The position numbers were made by a program, and so were the translations under genes. A stretch of DNA of 64,000 nucleotides from Chionis minor (taxonomy: Eukaryota; Chordata; Aves; Charadriiformes; Chionididae), in the NCBI GenBank assembly GCA_013398295.1, contig VZSF01010416.1:2474259-2538258 (forward strand), read 5' to 3'. Shown one piece after another: positions 36,544-50,976 of the stretch. The first letter of the stretch is position 1. Each line of letters opens with the position of its first letter. A model generated the notes under the pieces. The model saw only the letters and a list, made by a program, of their open reading frames with translations. It ran no database searches and was not told where the DNA came from.

Positions 36544-39500
36544 GTGAGCTGAAAGAAGAGATTGTTTTTTCTTATAATAGATTCCACTTGTATTTGATGG
36601 ATGATTTTAAACGTTTGGCAACAGAACAGCATGAATGAGCACACTGAGAACATTCTGGATTCAGGGGTGCTGCAGGTTAGGCAGGGATTTACATCTGCAG
36701 TGGATACATATGTGCTAGAAAGCGACTGTAGCTCTGGCAGGATTTGGAGATTAAAAATGTAAAGAATAAATCACTCCAGGGGAGAAAGTAATGGGCTTCT
36801 GATTATGGGTTTCGCTTACAAAATGTTTCTGATCTTCGTTATCAAGATACAGTTGTGCATTTCTGTATGAAGAGAATCAAGACTGGTCTGAAGGATGCAA
36901 TTTGTATCCAAATAGAACCTAATGCTCAATTATGAGGAGACTAGAGGCAACATTTGGCTTCAAGGTGGAGCTTTGCTTCAAGATTTACCAGCTTGCATTC
37001 ATTTCATCTACATTTCTGTGCCTTGTCTGCCAGTCACCATTTCTCTGCTATTATCCTTTTATTCACATTTACTAACACCAATGCCATCTGCCACTGCTAT
37101 GTTTCGTCATTGCATGCTATGGTTCACCGGTAGAAAGGGTAAGGTACTATATAATTGTTATGTACTCCTTAAATTATTTTATCCTCAGCAGTAGGACAGA
37201 ATACTGTGATAATATTTATTAGAGAACTTCTCTTTTCTGAATGTAAAAATCCTAGGGAAGTGTAATGAAAATATTTTTAAACTAACAGTTGTTACTCCTT
37301 TTGCTTTTCCTCTAAAATGTAGTGACTAAATCATTTACTTGCTTTGCATAGAGCCGGAAACTCTAAATATCCGAGGAACATTTGCATGTAAGCAGTCATA
37401 TTAATGCATATAAACTGGAATGATTCTATAATCTATATTGTACTGTTTGTGTTTTTAAATCAGTGATTTGGAAATGGGAGTTGTCATTAATACTGCTGTG
37501 TTTCTGAGAATACGTCTATTGATAAATATTAATTATACACCATATTGTCACTGGCATTTGTATTCCTTGTGCTACAGCTAAATGCTGCTGCTGTACTCTG
37601 GCTTTTCACTGCATTAATCCTCATAAACATGCCTTTATAATGCTGAGCTCACAGTAATAGTTAAATCTACTGTTCCCAAGGAAAACTGATAAAATGCAAG
37701 CTAATTGCTAATGCAGTAATGGAATACCATACTGTGGCAGTCTTTCAGTACTATGAAACTAAATACTGCTGAATATTTGAGAACTTAATACAGGTAAATC
37801 TAGAAATCTCGCATCTGTAGTTACTAAGATATAACTTTATTTAATATGTCTTATTTGCACTGATTTCTTATATGCTATATTCTCTTTTGGGTAGTCAGAT
37901 GTCTTAAAAGAAGACCGATAGTATTTGATAGAAGTGGTGTTCTGCTCTAACTAATAGTGATAATTTTTGTACACCAATTTTGTCACATAATATCTCATGC
38001 TTTATAATCTCAGGTTTTGTGCATTTCATATCAGGTCAGGATTCGTGTATGCTCCTTTGTGTAGATCTTGTACACTGTTTTCTGTTCTATGCTTTTTCTG
38101 TTAGCATATTATGAAGATAACATCCCTGATATCCAGCAAATTGTAATGATACAAGCACAGTATTAGTATATGTGGCTGTAAAGCAAAAATGTAAAAAGAC
38201 AGGTAAGATATTAGTGCTGGGATATTTCAGTATAAAACAGCTCTGTGGAACTATATCACTAGTTCTTACAGTCACTGTAGATGTATTCTAACCTCATGCA
38301 ACCCTTATGTCATATACATATAAAATGTTTCTTCATTATATTAAATTAATTCAGTGTTACATGGGCTTTAATTTACATGAAATGTAGATCACTATCAGTC
38401 AGGAATGGTGAATGGGTAATAAGGTAAATACAACAGTAAGTATTCTGAGACTTAATAGATTATGTAGAACAGAATCCCAGGATATTCTGGGAATAATCCA
38501 AGAAAACATACCGTATTCCTAACAAATTCTTTCTAAGTATTTTTTTATATACAATCAGATAGAGCTTTTGGTCTGTGAGGTAGTCAGAGCTATAAATACA
38601 TTAAACCTTTATAAAAGAAGTCTTGTACAAGAAAAGACTGCTTCAGAAATGGCAACTTTTTAAAAGATACAATCTCTTCCTTCTTTCTTACTGCCTGCCT
38701 TCATTCTCAAAGACAGCCAGAGATCCAAACAACGTGGAGCCTAGTTGAGAAAACAACAGAGTTTTAAAAATACCAAGATTTCAAAGATCTGCTGACTTGT
38801 CTGTAAGTTAGGGTCCCATCTGCAGTGGAACGGTTTCTCTTACAGACTGCAGAAGAAAAATGTTTTCTTGTACTCAGATTTTAAGTACCGGTTGGTGAAG
38901 CCTTGAATCCTTTGTGGCCTCCGTGAAATTTTGCTGACAAGCAGTGATAGACAGAATTTGAATTTGGGAAAAGAAGAAAAAACTTCATACTGGGTTCATT
39001 AATTACTGCTTAATGTCAGTTACTCAAAATTGCATATCTGTCTAACACTGGAGATGTAAGAAATGAGATGAAGGGCAAATAAGTCATTTAAAGATGTCTG
39101 ATTGGCTTCTCACAGGGATGTTGTTTCTATATGTGTGTGTATGTGTGTAACTGAATTTTTGAAGCGCTAAACCTCCAGCATCTCCCACTAAGATTTGCCT
39201 GTCACTGGATCCTGGGAAATGCTGAGTCTTTCCAGTGTGTAGTTGGTATTTTGTTGCTGTCTGTGACAGTCTCCCTGTATTTTGTTTGGAAATGTGCTTC
39301 CTAGTGCCATCTCTGTATTGAATATTAGTAAAAGTTAAAAAGTTTTTGTTACAAAGAAAATATAGGCTTTGAATGATGACTGCATACATATCAAATGGTA
39401 TGCATATACTTAGTACCTGGGTATAAAGGAATTAAGTGAATTGAATAAATTTGGGCAATAAAACAAATAGCATGTTTTGGTTTTGTCAGCTTAACAGCTT

Positions 39501-42500
39501 GTCTTGTTCTGCCAGAGTGCCCAGCAGATTTTTCCCTTTTATTCTTACATATGGGTATATTGATACCTGTTCACACTAAAGGGGGAAGGCAGGAGTAGAC
39601 TGTCCACAGAAATTTTAAAATATATTTAAAAGTAATGTGTTTCATCTCCCGATTGGTCCTTGTTTAGTCATACTGTATATCCAGTTTCATGGCTTGATTA
39701 TAAGGCTTCTGAAATAGGTAGATTTCAAAACACTCCCTCATGGGTTTGTTCAGATTAGATGCAAAAATCCATTCAAGTTGCTGCAGGACATTTGGGATAA
39801 TACTGTTAGTCTAATACACCTTCCTGTCAGGAAGCTTTCTTGAGAATACATTTTTTCTTGCTGTAATAAAATGGCCCTATTCTAAAGGATCCATAACCTT
39901 CAAACACTGTGCTGTTTTGGGGTTTGTTTTTCTTCTAACATCTCCATATCGTCAGCTAGCTATAAGCTCTTTCCATTTGGAAAGTCAGTTCTTCTATCCT
40001 TCATGTCACTTAGCTGCTCTTTCTGCTGCTCACTAGGATGTTTGTGGCTTAAATTCAAGAGTGGGAACGTGTTGTTCAGGATAGTCTGTCGAGGGTATTG
40101 TTGCCTTCTTGATATTTGAATTGCTGTCTAACCTGAAGCAGTAATAGCTTTTATTTGGACTGAAATACTTCACTAAACACACATTGTATGCAGCAACAAA
40201 AATTCAGATTTTTTAACTCCTACCTGAAAACCCAGCTCTTATTTTTACAGCCTGCAGCACAGTTCCTTGGAAGGCAAATCAGCCTTGTCTCCGCTGTTTT
40301 CTGTGATAAAGGATTGAAAGATTGGAAGCAGTCCAGTGCATTGATCTGAGATGATTTTGCTTTAGCTTTTGTCTTTCCTTTCCTAGTCCTGCCACAAAAG
40401 CGTCTAAGAAGTGAAGTATGAATGTTGCTGTGCAGCTTATTCTCCTATTATATCAAAGCTGTCAGCTGGTAAAGGTAGATTTCTCCTTCTTCCCCATCCT
40501 GCCCCAGTTTCTAACTTGATTTGTGACTGCCTACCATCCCAGCTGAGGAAAGAGGGAGATAGGCACAGGTTGCCTGAATGTTATAAAAGCAGGGGATTTC
40601 TGTTAATGTGGGACACCGGTATTACTAAGGATATACTGGGGTCCACAAAGACCTGAGTTGCTGAGCAGTATCAGAATTTGAGAATAAGTATTTGTGTTAA
40701 GTATGAGAATTAAGCGTAATGGCTTTAGACCTGCATTTCACCACCACTTGGGGAAATAGTCAATATTTATAGTCTTCTATAAAACCTTACCATTTTCCAC
40801 CAAATAGATGATAGGAAGCTGATTGCCCTTGTGGTATAAAGAGGTACTTTAGCCTATCAGATTGCCCAATTTAAGTAACGATTTATAAATTGCAGTCTTT
40901 TTCCCCAAAAGTTTTGAGAGCTTTTTAAATTGGATACTGAAAAATGCCTAGAAAGAGATTTTGGTGTGAAATCTTGGTGTGTGCTGGTTTCCTCAATGAT
41001 GCTTATAACTGCTGTGACGGCATCGTTTGCCCCAACCTGACGTTTTTCAGAGTCTTTTTTGGGGTTCTGGTAATGGTGAAACAGTGAATTCCCCTATGCT
41101 GTGCTCAACAGTGCTTTTATATTGCAGAGGAGGGTGAGCAACGATGTAAAACTTCCAGCCCTGTCTCTTCATATGTTTCCATCAGAATGGAAATGCTACC
41201 TGTCCTCCTCCCTTTTCATAATGCAAATGTAACTTCTGCTTTGTGATCCTCACCACACCTGTGCTGCACAAAGTTCTGGGCGGCATCTCACCCTCTGCTG
41301 GTTGGCAAAACTGCAAAAATTCCTCTGCGAACCACAACTAGGTTTAGCTTTTCTATATGATATTTTTCCGTCTTCCTTTTTCTTCCGTCTAGGTGGTTTT
41401 TGCTACTAATGTACTATACTAACACTGTGAGTAGTTGGACCAGAGCGCAGAGAATGGTGTGTGGTTGTGCTTTTACGGTTTCGTGCAGTTCCTTCTTGCA
41501 TCCGCAGCATCCTGTATTATAAGTGTCTATTTTATAATCCTACCATGAGTTTGCCGTTTTTAGGGGGCGTACCTGCACTCAGTTTTTATGGTCATCTATA
41601 AACACTTCTTGGTTTTCCTTCTCACGAGGTTGAAGTAGCAGATTTCAAAATGTATGTTAAATTTGAGATTAGTAAAGAAAAGAATACCTTGAAACAGTAT
41701 CAGTGTGATGTGTCCAGTTGTTTTCTTTTTTCCTTCCTCTGGAAGAAACAGCATATTTATTGCTTGTTACTTTTGGCATCAATATGAATCTATTATCTCA
41801 ACTGTATAGATGATACTTGGCCACCATTTGGGAAAGATGAGCTTTGTCAGTGTGAGAAAAAGACATATTGAAAGGGGAGAAATGGTCAGAAAATGTCTCA
41901 CTCTAAGGAGGAGAGGGATACTGAGAAGTTCAGCACTTTTCCTTCTGTTTTAATGAGGAATTTCAAGTAGCAATAAACTTGAGTTTGACCTGTTAAATTG
42001 AGAACTATTATTGGCTGAGGAAAACAGTTACATTTTTGTTCTTCTGGTTTGGGTTGGTTTTTTTTTTTTTATTCAAGCCAGAATATGATTCCTACCTTAA
42101 GCTAGTAGTTTCTGACCTAGTTCAGTGTGATCTGCAAAGGCTTTTAGATGCAAACATACCTTGAAAGCCATTTCCGTAGAATATAGTGTATAAAGTATTG
42201 TTTAGTGTTACTACTATTATTAATCATTGAATATTGACATTCTCTAGTGAAAACCCAAATACTTGCAGATTGTCCCACATTAAAAATGGTCAATTACTAC
42301 ATTACACACTGGGTATGAATTCCCAGAGAGAACTAATAGCATTTTGTTCATGTTATTTCCTTCGTCACACAAGTTTCCACCTGAAGGTATATTTACAGGC
42401 TGAATATAAAGCTTGCTAAAAAAGCTTTTGAGCTTAGGTAACAGTGAAGATGACAGATTAATCTAATACATTGTGCACAGGAGACCATTTGATGCTTTTT

Positions 42501-45500
42501 CTTTGGACTAGATTAGACTTTCTCTCTTGTGACTGCACTGGAGTCTTTAGTAGGTAGAAGGAGAGCAGACTGGTCAAACACCTGCAGAACAAAATGAGGG
42601 TTGATTTATATGGGTGGGTGGAAAATGGCACCAGGAGGAAGATCAGTAGAAGGGAGAATAATGATTGTTACAATGCCAAAATTATCATACAGAGGAAATA
42701 AGGTACTGACACTATGTTCAAGCGACTGACAGATGTGGGAGCTGCATGTGGTAGAAAGAAGGGTATCCGTAAGCAATGGAACTTTAATGTTTTGGTAGGC
42801 TTGTATGAAACCTTGCTTCATTTTGCATGTTTTTCTATGGTTTGAAAGGCCTTCAGTGACTTTAAAAAGACATTTATTTAGCCACGGAACAGCCCATCGA
42901 TGTGTGACTTTTCCACCTTATTGAGCACTATTGACGAAATCCCTCTGTGTTGAAATTGGTGGCAAAAATCCTATCAATCTTAATATAGCCAGAATTTCAC
43001 CTCTTATCATCTGTTTATTTGTGTGTAAAGGTACTACATGAGTTCTGCACTTGGCTGACAAAATACAGGAATTTTGCATAAAAATCAGTGGAAGTTTTGT
43101 CAGAATGAAGGCTGCATAATTGACTCTATTGACTCTGTGGGTGTGATAGACTTTTTTACTGAGTTCTGCCTGTAAGTAGGTCACAGTGAATGAAAATAAA
43201 ATATGCATTCCGCTTTGTGACAGTATCATGTATTTATAAGTAATCTAGTGATTTTTTTAACCAATTCTTGAGGTTTTTCTTTCACCTGATGCCCGTGTAG
43301 ATGCACCCAGAAAAAAAAAGCATCAGTAAGCTCATTCTGAAGTGATATGTTTTGTATATTCTGTATATTCAAGTACTTGTATATTCAAGTACTGCTGTGC
43401 GTGACCCAGAAATGCTGGTGATAAATGCTGTATCATGGAGCGGAGTTGTTAAACTCGTTTATATCTAATCTTTAGATGCTATCAAGCTTAGGCTAGAAAA
43501 AGTAATCTGTTTTATGCTGTACTTTAACATTTGGTATATGTTATATAAACACATATAATCTCTTCACAACAAAGCAAATATTATAGAAACTCTAAATTAC
43601 AAAATTTATTCTCGATTTGGGAAATTAATAGAGTGTGAGAGCATTTAATGTAGTTGCGTTTCATTTGCCTTCTTATCCTCATAGAACAGAACATTTTAAA
43701 ATCACTGCTGTATCTGACGGCGGTTTGGGAAATTCAGAGATAAAGGACTATTTTAGGAGTTGTAAAACATCATTTTTCTGAATTACAGAAATTCTGCTCC
43801 TCAGTAGAAGCAATGATTCTTCTCTCTAGGACTTTTTTACTCTATTATTTTCTCCTTGGTAAAATAATTGCTTTTCTTTCTTTGTATCTCCTCTAGGAAA
43901 GAGTTCAGAAATTTTTTTTTAGTGAAAAACAGATGTTAAAATGTCTTATGAATAAGCTCAATCAGATCGCAAAAAATGCCTGTCTTTTAAAATATTATCG
44001 TATTAAATCTCACTGTAATGCATTTACATAGTTTTCAAATGTGCTTCTCTGAACTAGTCATAAATAGGACTGTGACTGTGTTAAGTACCCCATGGTTGTC
44101 TCAGAGTTGCCAGAGATATCACAGTAAATTATATACGTAGCTTTCAAAGGATGCGCTCTAGACACAGAGGAGTGAAAGGTTAAGCGTATGGGAACAAATT
44201 GTAACCAAGCTCATAAATACTAGTTCTATTTGAAAAATGTAACAGTAGCTTAACTGATGTAATCATGGTAAATTTGCAATGTTTCAGCCATTAATGATTC
44301 CAACCTCTTGCATACAGCAGCGAATATATAACTATGTGGATTTACCTGGTTCCATGTGCAAATGTTCGCTGCTGAATTGCAGTAAAAATTGAGTTAATGA
44401 TTCTGGCATTTAAAGTAGAGAAAAGCACAGGGACTGTTGCTGTTCTTTCAACTGCAGACAGTATTCAGATTTTTGTGGATAGCTGATGCCCTAGTAAAAT
44501 TTGAATTTCAGCTGACAAGGTAACTATTGCATTAACCCATCAGACTAAGAACCACAGAGAATATTCATGTAGTGTAGTGGGCTCCTCTATTTAATTTCTT
44601 TTTCTAATCAGTGTAAAAACATTTTCATCACTTATAAACAGCTGAAGTAACACCTTTATGATTTTTAAATGCCTGATATTTCTCATATAGAGGCCTCAGT
44701 GTTTCTTATTTGTCTTTTGTAATAGTTATTCTAGAGTCAGCCGAGGAAAATGTCAAAATGTCACTTGTTTCTCTCTCTTGCCCCCTACTCTTCTTCTCTT
44801 TCTAGAGGTTTTGTCAGGAGGGACCAGATACCGTTCCTCCATGTTTATATAAGCGCAGATACTAGTGAAATTCCATGGACTAGATAACAATGGCCTTACC
44901 CAAATAGGTTGCATAACAAAATTCTGGAGTAGCTTTGCCATAGGAGTAAGGGGGTGGGAGTGGAATTAACTTTAAAACAGAGCCTGATCAAATCATGAGA
45001 AAGGTTGGCGAGATTTCAGCGTACTTGAGACAGGAACACAGGACTAATGAACAAGGCGTTCTTGTCCCCTGTCTGCTGAAGAAAGGCTCCAGCATTTGCT
45101 GATGCAGAGTGGCTGTTACGTTGTGCATATCATGAACTTTTTAGCTGAAAAGATATTAGAGCTTTTTCTTTGGCCAAAGTTGCCCTCTTAAAACAAAAAA
45201 CAGCTTGGATATCTAGCTTTGCCTACAGATGGGTGGATAATGATCTCTGACCATTGTGTGTAGGTTTTTCCCATAAATTGTTTCTGAGTGTGTTGGCTAA
45301 TCTCTTTTTTGAATGTTCCCATTGATTTTTTTTTTCATCGGTGATCTTTTGGCAGCTGTTCAGTTCTAAATCGCTTTTACCATTAGAGAGCTTTTACTTG
45401 CACCTAATCTCACAGCAGCCATTTTGATTAGATTTAATGTAACTTTTCTCTCAGCTCGCTTTATAAAAAACTGCATCCTACTGTTTTCTGCATGCTTTTC

Positions 45501-48500
45501 TTAAAAGAGTGTATGGAGGAGAGCCAGGAGGATCTGCTGTTGATGATAGATGGTCTGAAAGTTAAACCAGCATCCTGAACAGAGAGTGCTTAAAAGGTTA
45601 CAATGCTGTGTGTTTCCCTATGGTAAGCAGTCTTCTCATGGCAGTATTCCTGGATTTATCGTGGCTGAGACTTTGTCTTAGTAGCAGAGTTGCTGAGATT
45701 GATGTGTTCTACCTCAGGATTGATCATGCTGTGGCACAAGTTTGCAATGTCTAGTATATGAGGAAAAAATACACCTTTTTTCCTTCTGCTGAAGCCTGGT
45801 AGAAAGAGCTATAAAAAGGGCTATTGGAGGAATAGAAGCTTCAAAACTTTAGTTTATTTATGAGCATGGTAGAGCCAGTTCAGTTTTTGAACTGTACTGA
45901 TTGGTTGGTTTCTAGGTCTTCCCTATTGCTGTAAGCCATCTCTGTTCTGTTTGTGCTTCATATACAAGTCTTAATGTGATAACCTTTATTAATGGGCTAC
46001 TGTATATTGAGATTAGTATTGAACTCATACAGTGACCTCTTTTTGCTGGCAGAGTGGAAGGTCATAGGAAGTCTGCTGCCTTGTTTGTTCTAATTCACTA
46101 GTCTGCAGCTTAATCGTTCCTTTTTTAGTTTAAATAATCGTGGGCAAAAAACTTGAACACATGATTTTTGTATCCCTTGAATTACTTACTAGCTGCTCAA
46201 CGATTTGTACCCCGGTTCCCCAGTAAGATGTTCTTTGGAACTGGGAGATGGTTGATTAAAAAAACACAGAAAACCAGAAAACACGCCCAAGAAACTTTAC
46301 ACACATTGAAGTATGGTAACCACTGCCACTTTGAACACACATTTGGTAAGTTGGAAGTATTGATACATTTGAAGTACTGATAGATTAATGACACAGGTAA
46401 CTTTATATGTTTACTGTTCAATGGTGCCTGGTGTAAGAAGCGTAAACTTGATTAATATGTCTGTCAGGACTAGGCAAAGGGGCCTGTTCTTGGTAAGCAG
46501 AACCAAAAAAGCTAATAAGCATTAAAATTATTGTCAGAGGAAAATACACCTGATTCTGACTAATTCAGTAATTGAAAGTAGTGTTAAAGTTATGCTGTGA
46601 AAAAAAGAACACGGTGTTTTTGTGTGCATGTGTGTACATAGTATGAAAAGAAAAATTATCATTTGCCCACTGCAAAATATATTTGGCTTGATGCAGTCAT
46701 CTGGGCAGAGTTCACAGGGTTTCTGTCCCTTCATCCTGCCCAGTTTCAATGCATTTTAAACTTCTACTCAGCACCTACTTCAGATTTTCAATTCAAATAT
46801 AGAGAACTAGTAGGAAGAGCCCTTGTAAGTTCGAAGTTCTTTCTAGTGAGCTTTTGAGAGTATTACAAATGGCAAAATCCAGCTTTTTAATACTTGGTGC
46901 AGTTCCTGCAGGCAAGTTATTTATCTGCTGTTCGACGTAATGTCTAATTACCATAACTTCTTCCTACAGGCTTCCTTTGTGCATATGAGAGTGCTTCGGG
47001 TAGTCATGTTCCCTTATGTGTCATATTTATTTGTGCAGGTTAATGGTATCATTACCGTAACACCTGTGGAAATTGATCACACTTTACTATTTTAACAGAC
47101 AATAAATAGGGATTGACTTGTAGTATCTGGGAAGATATGTGTTCGTGTTTTTTTTAAACTAGCTAGATTTTAAACTAGGCTTTGACTTTAGCTTTGTTTC
47201 TTTAGGGAGTCTAGAAAAATCTACAGTTTATTCCTCCTAAAGGCAGGGGGCCCAAGAGAGAGATTCTTCTGTGGATTTCTCGTTATCCCTCCCTCATCCT
47301 TTCCTTTGGCCAATGAAATACCCTTTATAGTAATTGATGTGTGAAAAAGTAATAAATAATTTCCTAAAGGAGGGTTTATTTAACATATTTGGAAGGCTTG
47401 TGGTGGTTTTGAGTGTGGGTGGGTTTGAGCTGCAGAATTCCAAAGAAAAAAAGCAATAACTATTCTAAAACTGCATATGGGCCAGTTTGTTTACAGTCTA
47501 TTCAATGCATGTGGATTTTTCTCTTCTTTCTTCACCTGGAGTCCGTTGATTCCATCCACTCTGTGTTTTTGAAGCTCTCAGAGCACAGCAAGAAACTCTT
47601 TCAAATTAGCAAAGTAAAGGTGGCATGTCTGTACTGGGGGTAGCAGGAAAGAAAAGCAGTTTTGGGGGAAAAAAGGGGAAAAAAACCCCAAAAAGGTGAT
47701 GGTAGTCCTTAGTCTGTTTTGATCTATTCGTCATCTTCTTTCTCCAGATCCTCTTCTCCTCTTTGTCCCCCCAGGCCTGAAAGCCATACGCTGTGTCCTT
47801 TAATCATCACTTAATATATTGCTTTCTTAACTATCACCATCTGCAACTGACAAGCGTAATCATCATCTTTTGTCATTACTTCCTGACTTGTATTCTTAAT
47901 TAAACCTGTATGGTGGTCTGTTGCAGAACTATGAAAATATTATTGTGTGTGTTGTCATTATCACATGATTCAGGTTCTATTCAGTTTTAGAGTAGGATTG
48001 CCTTGAGTTTAAAAAACGTTTATTATATTCCAGATTATTCTTTGTGCTTTATTGTTCACACTGGTGACCTGTTGGAGTTGGTGTTTGTCCTGTCTTACGA
48101 ATCCATACCTGAAAGGCTAACAGCTTCTTATAATTAAGAAAATTTTAAAATTACTTAATGAATTAAGTGAAGAATGTCTGTGCCTGTATGTGTGTCCCTG
48201 AAGACGGACAAGGGACAGATCATCACAAATAGCAATAATGCAGACCTTTCTTATATTTATCATATTCTTGTATTTATATCTAAATTTTTATTTATTTGAC
48301 ATCTATGGTACAGTCATTAGTAGAAAAAAATTGTCTGTCAAAGCAGAAAAGCTTTTTGCATGCGTGATTATTTAAAACATCTCTGCAGTATCATAGAGTA
48401 GATTAACACAATAATGTTACAGAGCTGTAACCACAGAAAAATAAACAGGATATATTAAGACAACTGTAGAATTATGTCCTTGGTGACTTAACAAAGATAG

Positions 48501-48602
48501 TATGGTTTCATTTTCATATTTAGTGAGGACATCAGATCTGTTTGGTTATGCCTTTTAGTATGTTGCATATGATTTCACAATATCTTTTGAATACTTTTTC
48601 AG
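36544..48602 (+). other. OSBPL9: OSBPL9 intron, 12 kb
   Basis: A phase-1 GT-AG intron. It contains a TG-rich run at about 39126-39148 and a perfect 16-base tandem duplication at 43362-43393 (TGTATATTCAAGTACT twice). No gene, RNA or intact mobile element is recognised in it. Confidence 0.85.
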
Positions 48603-48679
48603 CTCGAGATGCTGATGAGAGAGAGAAGTGGATTCACGCTTTAGAGGACACCATTCTCCGCCATACGCTCCAGCTTCAG
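48603..48679 (+). CDS. OSBPL9: OSBPL9 exon: C-terminal helix of the PH domain
   Basis: A 77-base exon completing alanine and encoding [16 protein letters not shown], then [10 protein letters not shown], about residues 81-106. The [11 protein letters not shown] segment is the conserved C-terminal alpha helix of the PH fold with its invariant tryptophan. The acceptor is ATACTTTTTCAG at 48602. The donor is unusual: CAG is followed by GCAAGT at 48680, a GC rather than GT start. Using the nearest GT, four bases downstream, would add four bases and break the frame into the next known exon, so the GC donor is required. Human ORP9, from memory, has glycine where this sequence has aspartate (ALEG/ALED). 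Confidence 0.96.
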
Positions 48680-50743
48680 GCAAGTTTCACTTTTAACTTG
48701 TTTTACTTTCTTTTTTTTAAAGCAATGAAATACAATGGCATGACTGCTAATTTCAAACAAATCCCGTATAACAACTGGTCATTCTCTAGCCTATACAATC
48801 AGAGATAGTGAGACATCAGTATAGTTACCTGAGAGTCGGTTCAAGTCTTTCTGCTACTATTTTTTTGTCTTACCATCGTGAAAAGTCAGTATGAGACTTC
48901 CCTTTTCTAACTCATATTTTTAATTTGTGGTTCCAGACTTACTGTTATACATTTAGTTGTGGGTTTTTTTGGTTTTGTTTGTTTGTTTGTTTAAACTGGG
49001 CGTTAGTCCTTTTTAGGTCGAGCCTGTTGTGTGCTTGTACACCACCTAATTTTGAAACTGAAATGAAACAGCAGCATTGAACATCTTCCTGGATGACAAA
49101 AATGGCAAATAGCTTATGTTTGAATCCACTGTGTAAGCTGGATATCGTCAGTTTTCTGGTTGTAAAAACAGATGGTTAGACTGAGGATGATTCTTAGCAG
49201 TAGTGATCTGAAATCGGTTTCCGGTGATGTTCTAGACTTGGACGTGTGTATCAGACTTGCTAAACCCTTATTTTTGCCCTGGAGGGAAACCCCAAACTCT
49301 TCACAAAAGGGACTTTCTCATACTTGGTTTGTACCACAAAGGTGTCTGACGACAGTGTAGAAGTCTTAAAACAGGTATTCCTTACTTGTGTTGAATAAAG
49401 GTTTGGTATGCTTTTGGAGTACGGCAAGAGAATTAGGTAACTGTTGATACTGTATGAAGAAAGATACATTAAAATCCCTAATATCACAGAAGGAGAAGCA
49501 GCTTATAAAGACTGATCTACATCTAAAGACTGCCCAATCTAAAAAGTTAGAACAAGCCTGAATTTATCCCATCCAACTTCAGGCACTTGTTCTATCTCAG
49601 TCAATTTACTTTAATTTCCTGTTAAACACTGGTTTTCAAGTTTTACTGATTTATCAAGGACCACTACAGATTTTCTAGTGGATAGCAGAGCCCTGGATAA
49701 AAATTCAAGTTTCACAAGCAGCTTTGTATCCTTAGTAACGCGTCATGGATGTTTTAGAAGTAATCTCTCCATCTGGACACAGTAGCTGACCACAGAGTGA
49801 AGAACTCTGCTCTGCAGTGGGTGTGAGGAGACAGAGAGTATCTAGAGAACAACATGTGGAATTAGGAGGGCTGAGCTGCCTCCCAAGGAATGCTTCTTTA
49901 CCCATCCTCTCCTCTGAGGGAGAAACTGAATAGGTTAACCTGAGCCAGTCCTGTTTAGGGGCTGAAATGAAATAAAAATAATCTGTGCAGTTTTTTTCAC
50001 CCAGAAGACTTCTTATGGCTTGAAGATACAGACTATGGAAATGAAACACCAGAATATATTACAGTTTTGTCAAAAACTTCCATGTTCTCGAGAACTTGAT
50101 TGTGCTTTTATTGGCAGACATAGATTTCATGATTGCAGCTAATAATGGAGCTTTCCCATTGTGTAACCTATTCACATTCCAGTTGTTTTTCAAATAAGTA
50201 AGGCATACTCTAGATTTAAAAAAAACCCAAAACCCAACCAAAAAACTAAATTAGTAGTTTATCTGGTGATATTTGAGGGAATAATTAAAAATACAGAGCC
50301 GATTGCTGAGAAACACATCCTCATCTCTCTTAAATATGCCCAGCCTTAAGCGCAACACCTTGTGGGCCGCTGCTGTGTGCTCACCGTTCTTTTTCAAGAA
50401 TCTCCTTCAAGGTGCTGTTGACACAAGCTTTTTGTTTCCAAAACCCCCATTTTTAGACCGGCTGGAATACTGGCCGCTTACACCCCGACTCAGGAACGGT
50501 CAGAGCCTCACCATCTTCACTGCCACAAAGCTGCTGAGCAAATACCAATGGCAGGATTTAAGGAGACTGCGTAACCCCTGGCAAAGCACCTCTCGGGAGC
50601 AGGACAGTGCGGCCTGTCCCTGCTCACCTGCAGGGCGCTGGGGCCTCACCGGTGGGACTGGCAGCCTCTGGGCTGAAGTCAGGGCGGCCGCCTGCAGGGC
50701 CGCGCCCTGCCGGTCTCCCCTGGCAGAAGACCCGGGGGCTTGA

Positions 50744-50783
50744 TGGCCTGGCCTGGCCGGGCCTGGCCTGGCCTGGCCGGGCC
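50744..50783. repeat. GC-rich pentanucleotide repeat (GGCCT)n
   Basis: Imperfect tandem copies of GGCCT/GGCCG cover about 40 bases at the left shoulder of the internal CpG island. It is short and probably variable in length. Confidence 0.8.
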
Positions 50784-50865
50784 GCGACCTGCCTGCCCTC
50801 ACGGCTAGGCCACCGCTCCCGCTGACCGCCACTCTCCGAAGGGAGGGACGCACCCCATCCTCCCG

Positions 50866-50873
50866 CCAATCAG
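50866..50873 (+). promoter_or_regulatory. OSBPL9: CCAAT box (NF-Y type)
   Basis: CCAATCAG is the full NF-Y consensus core on the + strand, 24 bases upstream of a GC box and about 40 bases before the gap. Confidence 0.6.
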
Positions 50874-50896
50874 CGGCCGCCTTATTCGTGATGCGA

Positions 50897-50905
50897 GGGG
50901 CGGGG
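50897..50905 (+). promoter_or_regulatory. OSBPL9: GC box (Sp1 type)
   Basis: GGGGCGGGG, a strong Sp1/KLF-type site. The same word occurs in the upstream OSBPL9 island at 23303-23311. Confidence 0.6.
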
Positions 50906-50912
50906 CCGCGGC

Positions 50913-50976
50913 NNNNNNNNNNNNNNNNNNNNNNNNNNNNNNNNNNNNNNNNNNNNNNNNNNNNNNNNNNNNNNNN
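50913..50976. other. Assembly gap (64 N)
   Basis: Unresolved bases just downstream of the CCAAT and GC boxes, where a transcription start or first exon of the alternative transcript would be expected. Confidence 0.98.

Noticed and set aside
36369..36638. 89-codon open frame as a separate gene
   Set aside because: It is the OSBPL9 PH exon (36465-36543) read through both of its splice sites.
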